From: Pyronema omphalodes
Lineage: Eukaryota; Ascomycota; Pezizomycetes; Pezizales; Pyronemataceae
Direction: 5' to 3'
Length of the DNA stretch: 64,000 bases
Assembly (NCBI GenBank): GCA_024516155.1
Contig: JAJJXM010000049.1
Span: 62,001-126,000, forward strand
Below the pieces are notes generated by a model, which worked only from the letters and a program-made list of their open reading frames with translations, searched no databases and was not told where the DNA came from. Made by a program: the position numbers and the translations under genes. Below, one piece after another: positions 20,956-31,900 of the stretch (within the stretch, counting starts at the first letter, position 1; each line of letters opens with the position of its first letter).

Positions 20956-22506
20956 ATGACAGAACAACAACAACATACTTATGAATCCGTCCTCAGCGAG
21001 TTGGAAAACGATGATAAAGTCAAGCTAGCCGGCATCGACGCTGATGGGATGCTACGCGGTTCGTTACCAGCATCCCCCGATTCCCACTGGCAGCAACAGC
21101 TCCCCTGACACACCCAACCAGGCAAAATCATCTCCATCAAAAAATTTCACTCGGTAGCTAAAGATGGCTCGGTTTTTGTTCCGTGATTTTCGGATGGGAT
21201 ATGCACGATAAGACATATTTCCGGGAGCTCTCCATCAGTAATGCAGAGAACGGATACCGTGACATCCTCGCTAAAATCGACTTTTCAACCTTCCGTCGAA
21301 TTCCCTGGGAAAAGGACCGTTCCGGCAAGGGAGTTCCATTCTTTTTGGTCTCCTTTTACGACCCAGACACAAAAGAACCGATAGCACCATGTCCTCGAGG
21401 TATCCTACAAAAGATGGTTTCAAAGCTGGACCAGCAGCAATGGACAGCACTCGCCGGAGCCGAATATGAATTCTACAACTTCCGCGAAACCCCGAAATCA
21501 CTAGGCGATAACAAAGGACAAGATTTACAACACATCACTCCCGGAATGTTCGGTTACTCAGTAACAAGACCTGTCCAGAACCAAGAATTCTACTACGGAG
21601 TTTTCGATGCCTGTTAGTACCTCTCCCATCCTTTGGTTATGGCAGCGACGACGATTCCAGTAGCTAACATCCCACACAGGCAAAGATTTCGGCATCGACC
21701 TAGAAGGCTGGCACACCGAGTCGGGTCCGGGTGTATACGAAGCAGCCCTCGAATACGGCCCAGTATCCTCAATCGCCGACCGTTCCTCCCTCTTCAAATA
21801 CCTCACCAAATCGCTAGGATCCACGTACGGGATCACGCCCTGTTTCATGGCGAAGCCCATCGAAGGGCTTCCGGGGAATAGTGGACACATGCACCTTTCC
21901 CTCTCCTCCAACTCCGGGGACAATCTCTTCTCCCGTGCCGAAGCAAACCCCAATCCAACATATCCCGACCTATCCTACCTTTCCGAAATTGGCGAACAAT
22001 TCCTAGCAGGAATTTTAGAAGGGTTACCTTCTATCATGCCTATTTTGGCCCCCACTATAAACTCCTATAAAAGACTTGTGGAAAACTTCTGGGCTCCTGT
22101 TACGGTTAGTTGGGGCCTTGAACATCGCGCTGCTAGTATTCGACTTATCGCCCCGCCGACTTCTAGTCCGAAGGCTACGAGGTTTGAAATCAGGACTTGT
22201 GGTGCGGATGCTAATCCTCATTATGTCCTGGCTGCTATTTTGGGGTGTGGGTTAAGGGGCGTTGAAAAGAAGTTGAAGTTGACGCATCCGCCATTGGGGA
22301 AGGGAGAGGAGACGGGTGGTGGGGAAAGATTGGCGAGAGATCTTAAGGAGGCTGTGGAGAAGATGGTGGCCAAGGATAGTGTTGCGAGACAGGTTTTGGG
22401 AGATGGGTTTGTTGAGCATTTTGCGGGGACTAGACTGCATGAGATAAGGCTTTGGGAACAGGCTGTGACGGATTGGGAGGTGAGGAGGTATATCGAGACA
22501 GTTTAG
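20956..22506 (+). CDS. Glutamine-synthetase-like (type I/FluG-type) ligase with an apparent frameshift
   Basis: ATP-dependent ligase domain that joins ammonia or an amine to glutamate. Exons 20956-21058, 21122-21612 and 21680-22506 cover the beta-grasp and catalytic domains. Visible motifs: GAEYEFYNF and GPGVYEAALEYGP (metal/glutamate acids), PGNSGHMHLS (ATP/ammonium loop), ASIRLI and RFEIRTCGADANPHY (phosphate and glutamate binding). The stand-alone domain would be about 473 residues; the FluG amidohydrolase half is absent. The exon sum is 1421 nt, one short of a multiple of three. The frame breaks between about 21163 and 21180: the sequence reads KKFHSVAKDG in one frame and GFCSVIFGWDMHD in the next. 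A run of five T lies there, so a base-call error is as likely as a mutation. No splice choice I tried restores the frame. Confidence 0.82.
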
Positions 22507-22743
22507 AGAGGGTTTAGAGTTGTAGAGTTGTGGAGTTTTGGAGTTCTGAAGTGGGAGTATGCGGATAATTTAGATGAATATAACTCAATTAGACTGGGTT
22601 TTTATTTGTCGATACTTTAAGATGGTTTTGATGGATTAGATTTTGCACGAGAATAATGACATTCAATCCTTTGTATTTATTGGCCATTGATATTTGATAT
22701 AATGACATGTTTGGCCTGTTTACTCATTTACTCTTCTAGCCGC
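22507..22743. other. Convergent 3' region of GS-like and EutQ-like genes
   Basis: 237 bp between the two stop codons. AT-rich; nothing else seen. Confidence 0.6.
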
Positions 22744-23701
22744 TTAAGCTCCATCCTTAGCCCTCTGTCCACAGTAGAATGCCAATCCATAGTCTGGGGT
22801 CGTGAAAGTAATCTTGGCTCCCTTCTCTGTATTGGGGAGGCACAGTTAGCATTTGTTCAAAATACCACCCGCCCTTCCGTTCACCCGTGACGATATGTAC
22901 CGACACCATGGGGCCGGTAGCGAGCAAAAGTGCAACGAGGCCTCGAAGACTCAAAGCCATAAGGTCAACACTTCCAGCCCAGTCCAGCCCAGTGAAGAAT
23001 ATGGACCATGAGGCATGACGGAATCCAGTCATCCCGAGATAACGTAACAAAATACGGAGTGCAGCAAAGCCTAAGCGGCGAGGCTTAAGATAGTGAAGTT
23101 TCGAAGAGGTATACGAACCGAAGAAAAACACATCACCGGGCTTCGCAGTAACGGTCTGTCCGGTCTCATCAGAGATCTGGTATTCTCCCTCGAGGATAAT
23201 CTTCATCTCGTCATAGGTGTAGGTGTAGACTAGAGGCTCTCCTTTCTCGAGACGGTATAAACCGGCAGAGATGGGCTTTTCTGGGTTGACTTTCTCGCTG
23301 CATGCCACATGGTACTTTAGCTAAGCTACATTGAAGAAAAAAATTGGTAATGATTGAGTAATGAATTGAAAGGTAGTGAGCGGGGTTATGAGAAGGAATG
23401 GAGTTAGGGTTAACGGAATGCTGCCGATGGGCTGGTTTGCAATTTTAGCTTCGACGAGCGAAGCTATATAAAGCTTAATCGAGGATCTGAATTGCTAGCT
23501 CAACGGTTCTAGTGATCCTCGGAAGCATCTTGAGGGAGACAGTAGACTCGTGGAGCTCTGATACCATTGGGCTGAAGGATGGTATGAAGACTAAAAGCGA
23601 ACCCACCTTGAGAAGATATCTCCAAGGAATGCATTGTTATTCGCAATCAACGGTGGTTTGAAAGTGCTTTGAGCCTTTGGGTGATAGTGCATCTGCGGCA
23701 T
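22744..23701 (-). CDS. EutQ-like cupin (ethanolamine utilization protein family)
   Basis: Small single-cupin protein. Exons 23701-23607, 23297-23119 and 22826-22744 give 118 residues. The order of recognisable segments is MPQMHYHPKAQSTFKPP, then NNAFLGDIFS, GLYRLEKGEPLVYTYTYDEM with KIILEGEY, DETGQTVTAKPGDVFFF, and finally KITFTTPDYGLAFYCGQR. In bacteria EutQ belongs to ethanolamine catabolism; fungal members of this family are of unproven activity. Both introns are long for this genome (309 and 292 nt), although the exons are short and well conserved. Intron 2 is open in the exon 2 frame to about 22757, so an unspliced form would have a different, hydrophobic end. The gene is convergent with the GS-like ligase. 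Confidence 0.8.
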
Positions 23702-25225
23702 GATTTCGGTCAGAATTCGGAGGATACCAAAGGTTGCTAATTGAGATGGAGTTAGGAGGTTTGAGATGAAGACAAGTGAGATGGGCGATGGAAATGAGAA
23801 GGAGGTTTTATATGAGATACTGTACCTCCTTCTTCCCCACTTCCACTTCCACCGGAGTGCAAAGGATACTTGCTTCAGCTTTCGACGCAGCTCTCCACTT
23901 CCATCCAAGATGGTATCACAAACGAATCCCGATATGTTTCAATTCAACGACAATTCCAGCAGTTTACAAGCTTCCCCGCAAAGCACATGCGAACAACCAA
24001 CAGTCGAAAAAGCTCCCGGCCGTCGTACGGTCACTTTATTTCTCTCCGCGCATGCATGCATGAATCCTAGGGAATCATGAAGATCGTGGTTCAAATTCGA
24101 CAATAATCGCAGCTTTATATCCGGCGATGGTCTCTGTGGAACATAGCATCGTCTATCACCGGTTGTGAGGACGTTCCGGTTCAGCCTCATGTCATGGACT
24201 TTGGCTGGCTTCGACAGGGCTTCGACAGGCATCTCTAGGCATTAGCCTAGCAGCGGGCAGGGAATTCTATACCCTAACCGGCAAAAACATCCCCGCTCTA
24301 GAACGTAGCAACGAAGCTCCACACAACGGGACCACGTAACTCACCATCCACCACTGCCGTAGAATCGAAGTTATGCAATTTTTTTCCGTGTACGGAATTT
24401 TTTGGAGTGGGCTCAAGCACGGAATATTACGGTTATCTTTGCGTTAGTTGGACTTGTTGGGTGTTGCTACTGTAGAGACCGCCTTGTACACGGGGTTCCG
24501 CATGATGGGTGAGGTATATCATTATGATTCCTCTTCCTCTTACTCATAGCCTCTGCTGTTTCACTTATGAACGACGATTGTACTCTTCGTACTGTGGTTT
24601 GGACCAAATCGAAATATCGTGGTGGAATCGAGTGTTTAAAGGTAATTGTTTGCACACAAGATGTCTCAATTGACGATAATTATGCTCATGAGGTTACGAA
24701 AGATATGATTGCTAATCCTTCCGGAGACTTAGAGATGAGATCGATCCCGATGAATGAGATATGCAAGAGATGAGGTATGGATACGGCGATTCAGGGCAGG
24801 TCTATGAGCCGAGGATGGGATCCGCAATCACCCTGGTTGTACCGGCGATATCACCAGCTCCATCCGACATCGTCAGGAACTCAAGCTCGGTGACCATGGT
24901 TCACAACGACATCATCAACGGCGATATAGATAACTGATAATTAACATAGTTCTGACCACCAATTACACAGAAAGACGCTTTCGTTTCATTGTACACTACT
25001 AAAAAAAGCACCCTAAGGAAAAATATGGACCAAGAAATATATCAAAAAAAAAACGGATATCTCGATACGCCACTAAAGGAAAATCGCATCACACAATAAA
25101 ATCCGAACCGATCACGAACGCCAAATACAAGTCCAAAAAGTAGTTCCCCATTGCCATGGCCATGGCTAGAATCCGGGAATTATTCCATTACCCCAAAAGC
25201 ACTGTCACCATGGTCAGCATCTGTC
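23702..25225. other. Intergenic between EutQ-like gene and regulator
   Basis: About 1.5 kb. The left part is the EutQ-like promoter, with one HGATAR-type site on the minus strand near 24158. The right part is the 3' region of the regulator. Small ORFs here (for example 24567-24773) lack family features. I see nothing else. Confidence 0.6.
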
Positions 25226-28200
25226 TCATCGAGGAAAAAGGTTGTGCAACTCACCCTCCCACCCCAGATCCTTCATTACACCCAACCAATGTAGCTGTCC
25301 CTTCACCGATACCTCTAGCTCTGTATTACCTTGTTTATCCTCGAGCGGATACCACCAACCCGCCGCTCTCTCCGCCTTCGCCGCCATCCCCGCTTGCATC
25401 TCCGCGAACCTATCCCGCCTTGCCCAAACCTCCAATACCACCTCCCATGCCTTTGACACATTTCCAATACACATCCTATGCATCATCATTTCCCACCTCC
25501 TCTTAACCCAATGTCTTTCCTCACCTACCGCTTCACATCCGGCTGCCAGCAACGGATAGATATGTACAACACAACATCTCGAACTCTCCGGAATCGCCAT
25601 GATCAACCCCAATACCTTAACAGCAATCTCATGCATTCCCATACTCCTCGGTAATTCTGGAACAGCCTGATGCAGATACAATAAGGTCGCCCACCTGTAT
25701 GCCTCCGCCGTATTCATCGCTTGCGTAATATCCGCACTCGGATCCTCAATGGGCTCGTAGTACTTGTGTGGCATCCAATTTTCCAGCTCCATCTTCAACT
25801 CAACCGCATCCTGAACCAGCTGTGGCGAATTTTGCTCTGCACGTCTAACCCGCTGCACTAGACCCGCTGTCTTTCCAATCAACGGGAATAATGTCGCCGC
25901 ACACCCGAGGAGAGGATCCACATCATTGCTCGATACCAATGGACGGTAATCGACACTCTGATCCGGACCGGCATCGGAATCTGCTGTCAAGCGCGCCAAC
26001 ACGTCCAGATATACCCAAACATTATACAAAAACGACAATCTTTTAAACTCCTGACTTACAACATTCGGTGGTAACTCACTAAGTGCTTGATTTAGGAGAA
26101 CTCTAGCACCTCTAAGATGCTCTATCCCCGTGGAAGTGTGCCTATCAAACGCCTCCGAAAACGCCAACACCAAAGTAGTGCCGACCGCAGCATCAGCCTT
26201 GATATTCCCATGACTCAATCCCTGCGCCAAGAACCGGATACTCTTCCGCATATGCTCCATCCCCTCGACCCTCAGCTCCGGACGCGAGCGACACATATGG
26301 AACGCGGTCATGGAGGAAATTGCATGGTACAACGCTTGGGAGTCTCGAGCGAGTGGCCATATCAATGTGCGCCACGGGTTTTCAGTAGGCCCATCTTTCA
26401 TCGACATTATCCCACAGGTGTTTTTATCGAAGAAAGAAAGGAGGACTTCAGGGGAATTTAGCGGCATCCTAGGCCGGGCGAATAAGTCTGGAAGTGTTAT
26501 CACAGTGTCGGGGGATAATCTGGTAGATTGAGAGGACTGAGAGATTTGTGAAGAATGGGTAAGTTGACTTGAGTGTGTTGCTACCGAAGAAAGAGATGCC
26601 ATAGAAGGAGTTGGAGAAGCGAATGATGATACCGGAATCCAGGAATGCGATATTGGTGTCGTTCGTATCATCTCCTCTATCTCATCATCCGCATCCCCAT
26701 CTGTTCCTATCGCCGTCTCTGGTATCTGGCCCGATCTAAAGTTATGCGTGCGATGCGGACTATGGTGCGGACTATGGTGCTGGTTATGCTGGCTATGCGT
26801 GCTATGCATACCATGCGTATGCGGACTACCCAGAACCCGGAAATTATCCGGTCCTTGGTGCATTTCTATAGGTATAGGATCCCTCTGGTTATGGTTCTGA
26901 TAAAGATCCCGATATTTCCGGGCGAAATCCAGTAAGTCTTCAAGACTATCTTGTTGATTCATATCCACACCATCAGACTCCATATCTGGAATATCTATCG
27001 GCCTACTTCTGGCGCTGGAAAACTCGTTACTATTGATATCGATGTTACTGGTCGTGGGGAGCGAAGGAAATAGTGCCTCGTCTTCAAATTGTAGTTGCTC
27101 TGCTGCTGATGATGCCGATGGTGGTGATTGCGGTGATAACGAGGATTCCAGAAGATGGTGGCTCATGTAAAGACTTGAATCCAGGTCAAAGGAATCTACT
27201 TCCTGGACTTGGTTATAGCTCTGTCCCTGGATATGTCTTCCGCGCTGTTGATGCGACTTATTATGATCTCCCTGGAATCCCGTATTTATCTGTTGATGAC
27301 CCCGACTCTGACCAGAAGCCGCAGCATGCCGAGTATCCAGCGCAACCTCATAACCCGACATGGACATAGCAACTTCATACTGAGCCGAAGAAATTCCCCC
27401 GATAGCCCTTGGAGGCGAACTAGGTTTCATTCTTAAAGCCTTGGAAATTCCATGCGATGATGAACAACCGGGGGAAAGTGATTTCATCCCCACTTCTTTC
27501 CGGGATGGTTTTGGAGTGCCGGATTTACTGGACATGGTGGATTCTTCGAAGGGTCGCCATTTGAAGTCTTTTTTGTAGCCGCCGCAGGGGACGCCGCGTT
27601 TTTGACCTAGAGATGGGGGTTAGTTGCTGGTGAAGAGAAATGGGGGAAGGAAAGAGGAAAGGGGGAAGGAAAGAGGAAAGGGGGAAGGAAAGAGGAAAGG
27701 GGGGGGGGGGGGGGGGGACGGGGGGGGGGGGGGGGGGGTGGATTTGGATATGGAAGAGGTTTGAAGGAAAGGAAAGAAAAACACAATATTCCTTTCCTAT
27801 CCAGATCCCAAAAACTTGGGCCTCTTCCTCCTTCTCCTCGGAAAAAGATATTACAGAAATATCTTCTAAAGAAAAAAAAAAAAAACATCTGGATTTAAGG
27901 GAAAGAAATAATAATACTTACATTGTTGACAAGTAGGTTTTGTTTCATCACATTTTAACCGTTTAGCTTTACAAGTTACGCAGCCTGAAGAGAATTAGTC
28001 AGTAGTAGTTCTTCTCCTCCTTTTGTGGCAAAGCGAAAAAAATAATCAAAGAAAAGAAGAGAAAAGAAAAGGAACGAAAGGGAGAGGGAGAGATAGAGAG
28101 AGAGAGAGATAAAAACTTATAAGAAAAAAGAAAACATAAAAAAAAGAACATATAATAAAAAAGAAACAATGACAAAAAAAATCAAAAGCTAAATAGATAG

Positions 28201-28947
28201 AAATAAAAAAAAATATAAACAATATATATATCCTTATTTCCATCTGCAATAGTCAAATAGCTTCATGATACTATATCATTTCATATTCCCGGCTACCAGA
28301 GTAACAAACAGGGTGCAAGGCTGGTTTATGCATTGATAAACCGGGATATATACCATCAACCCTAGTAGTAATCGGAGATGGAAGTAAAGCTTGATAAGGC
28401 TTGCTGGATATTTTAGTATGCCGGCGAAAGGTAAAGCCTGGCTTGATAAACGTTTTTTTTTTTGAATTTTGTTGGTGGTGTTGGGGAATGGAAATGGAAT
28501 AGAAATTCCGCAAGGTGGGAATGGAATAGAAACTGTGGGGCCGAGTGGGGAGGGATGGAGTGGGGAATGGGGGATAAGAGAGATAAGATAAGAAACCCAT
28601 AAATAATGCAGATAATAGATAAGGAAAAAAAACATCATTGAAAACGAACAACGAATAATAAAGACAACCAACAAATAAGAAAACAATAAACAACGTATAA
28701 GAAAAAAAAAACATAAACAATAGGCAATAGACAACGAACAAACAACCCCAACCAAATAAAATAAAATAAAAATCTACATACCATTTCTACTTTTCGACTG
28801 TTTCGGTTTAGTAGACGAAGAACCCGGCGGTGAAGTAGAAACTTTTAGTGACGTTTGACTATTGATTCTATGCAGGTTATGAGTTGGGTTTGTTGTTGTC
28901 GGTGTTGGCGTTGGTGTTGGTGGTGGCGGGGCGAAGGCGGTTTCCAT
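25226..28947 (-). CDS. Zn2Cys6 (GAL4-type) transcription regulator with fungal-specific C-terminal domain
   Basis: Nuclear DNA-binding regulator. Exons 28947-28782, 27984-27922 and 27606-25226 join in frame to 869 residues. The zinc cluster spans the exon 1/2/3 junctions: CVTCKAKRLKCDETKPTCQQ then C and QKRGVPC, i.e. CX2CX6CX6CX2CX6C, six cysteines present, near residues 57-82. A disordered Ser/His/Gln-rich linker follows (His-rich at about residues 325-350). The last ~400 residues form the helical fungal_trans_2/DUF3468-type domain, e.g. SPEVLLSFFD and LYHAISSMTAFH. Intron 1 is 797 nt and intron 2 is 315 nt, far above local norms. It sits next to the SDR, GS-like and EutQ-like genes in a similar context to pathway-specific regulators; that role is inferred. 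Confidence 0.85.
27653..27738. repeat. Purine-rich repeats and two long G tracts in intron 2 of the regulator
   Basis: A unit of about 19 nt containing AAAGAGGAAAGGGGG is repeated about three times, followed by G runs of about 19 and 18 separated by AC. On the transcribed (minus) strand these are C tracts. Length in such runs is unreliable in assemblies. Confidence 0.85.
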
Positions 28948-31900
28948 TATTGAGGGTTGGTGATATGGGCGGAGAGTTGGGAAGGGGTGTTGGGTTATTG
29001 CTGTTGTTGAGGAGGTGGGCTTAAAGAATCGAGGAATTGGTGAGCTGGTGTTGGGTTAAGTTGAGAGGAGAGCTGGAGCTGGAGGTGAGTTGAGACTGGC
29101 TGGATTGGATGTACTGAGTATTGGAAATAAACAAATTAATTTTCCTTCTCGTTATTGCTTTGTCTGCTGCGTTTCCGGAGTATTTTCGGTATTCTCGGTA
29201 TTCTCGGTATCTTTCCTCGTTGGTTGTGAAATATTTTTTCTTTCTTTTTTTTGTTTTTGAATATTCGATATCCAAAAATCGAAAGTTGAAAGTTGGAAGT
29301 TGGAAATGTGATATTCAAAATTCGAAATTCAAAATCCGATATATTATCCGACCTTTCACCGATCCGAAAAATCCGCAGCACCGCAGAAAGCCGAAGTCGT
29401 TAATTAAGTTGCAGTGTTGTAAAGTTGTAGTGTTGGTGGTTTGATAGTGATAGTAGTAGCAGTAGCAGTAGCCTAGTTGCAGTGGAAGTAGTGGTTGGTT
29501 GTGTAGACTGTAGTGAAATGTATAGGTAGGGGTAGGGGTAAAAAGTCCGATAAATTAGCAGTTAGTTCCAGTAGTTCCAGTAGTTCAAGCTACTTAGTTT
29601 CCAAGGTTGCAGTTGACTAGGAGGCTGACTAGGAGTTGACAAGCCAATCGTATCTTCTTAACCTTCGCTAACCATGTAAGCTTCTCCTAGGGTTCGCCTG
29701 GTAAGCCTCAAATATCCCAAGCTTTCCTTTGGTAAAGTTTCTAAAACAAAAAAGTTATAGACCGGCTCCATAAAAACTCTATTATGTAGACTTACCTAGC
29801 TGTGTATGATGGACTGTATATAATTATGTATAAGTACAAAGCACCTGTGAATTGCGTTCGGGTACCAAATGTGTATTGGAATCCAGAACCCCGGAAAGAA
29901 AGGAAATTGACGGCTACTAAATGATTGCTACCGATGTAAGTAGGTTTTTCTTTTACCTGGTATCCTGGATCTAATCGTATTCAACCCGGCGCGTGATATA
30001 ACTTACAAGCTCGCTTGGGATGGTTGATGATGATTTCGAGGTTGCAGAAGAAAGTCGTTGTAAACGTTGTAGACCTTGTAGACCTTGTAGACTTTGCAGA
30101 CTTTGCAGACGTTGCAGACCTGGCTAGCTTTTCTTTGCGTATCCTATGTATCCTGCGGTTGCTTGGTTGCTTGGTTGCCAGGAAGACAAGGCGGTGGATT
30201 CCGATATGTGTATCGACAACGGTCCACTTCTAGGGAATAGCTGAAGATAATGTTACCGCACCTCAAGAAAATAGCTACCTCCCTTCCGCAGATTTCCTGA
30301 TGATTCTGCGATCCAAATATAATGGTAATGCGTAATGGGTTATTGAAACCTTATTTTGTTTGTGCAATTTTTAGGTCGTAGCTGATTGCTGATTGCTGAT
30401 CTAGAGGACAGAGGAGGATTATGATGATAAAGATGATCCTGATGATGAGGATGATGAAGATGATGATGCTGATGGAGTGGTCAGTTGAGTCGAGGTGTGA
30501 TATGGTCGTTTCGGTGTCGTCAGAGATACTGTAAATGTAGATACTTCTTATGGTTACTCTCAGCAAAGTAACTGATATTGACCACTCCAAGCGCCGTCGT
30601 CTTTGGAATAAGTAAGCACTCCCAAAATTCAGCACCCAGACCGCGACAATTCGCCTGTATCCCCCCACTGATGCAGTCGTTCCAAAAAAAAATTCTAAGG
30701 AGTTCCCGATATTCTTCTCATCCGAATAACCCGTTTCCGAAGTTCTTGTATCGGTGTGTATCCGTCGGTATTGCACTTTCCTCTCCGAAGGACTCCGATG
30801 AAAGTTTCCGATGACAGTCCCCGATGCTTTCTCCCCGTGTTTCAAAGAGTCTCCGTGTCCAGTGTAGAGTAGATAGCAAGCTGTCGTTCTCTGTTTCAGT
30901 CACCATGAGGTTCTATTCAGATCAATGGAGATCAATGGAGATCAATGAATGTCGTCTCTTAGTCTCTCGTGTCCATACATCACATCACAAAGCCACAGAA
31001 TATTTTTTTAACTGCATGCTCGCATTTCCGCATCCCATCCATAACCAAGCATTTTTCAAGCCTATATTCTATCCCTCCAAACAACCCAACCAAGTAACCC
31101 GCCTTGTCCCTGTTCTCTCTCCCGTATTAAAGAGCATCAAACCGGTACATCAGCAGAAGTAGCAGAAGCAGCTCCCTCCTCCTCTCTCCTCCTTGGCCCT
31201 GGGCCTCGAGATCGATCCCGGGAGGGGAGGTCCAGGAATCACAGGGAGCCCCAGGGAACCCAGGCTATCTCTACGCTTCTCCTTCTCCTTCACCGAACCA
31301 CCTGGGAACCCTAGTGTGGAACCTAGTGACCCCTGTCCTCAGCGCGGGGGTCGCACATTTACGCTAACGATGGGTTTTAGGATGCGGAGAATCCCTGTCT
31401 GGGGTTTTGAGCGTGCAGGGATGATGAGAATGGCAATGCAATCGTAACCTAAGGGTATTCCAATGGCAGGCAAGCCAAGGGCAGTCCAATGGTAAGTCAA
31501 GGGTAATTCAAGGGCAGACCAAGGGTAATCGAAGGGCAAGTTAATGGTTTTGCGTGCAACTTAACTGTCTTGTCTGCCTATCTACGATTCCAAATTGAGC
31601 CTACAGACGAGAATACATACAAAAAGCACATTCTTGAGCTCGAGGACATAACCTTTCGATTCAATAGGATGGGAACCCATTACTTTTTACTGTAAAGTAG
31701 TCTACAGTATTTTCTTTTGTCCGCTGTTTCTATGTACGCATGGGTAGACTACAATACCCATCTCCATCTTCATCCCGATCCTATTCTCATGACACCCCCA
31801 ATATAACACGCACCCCCCAAGCTCGCGAGCTTATAGTAACATCAGACGGTAGTTTCGGTACTTAAAACAGCGCAAGCTAGTAACGTTAGATGGAAATAGG

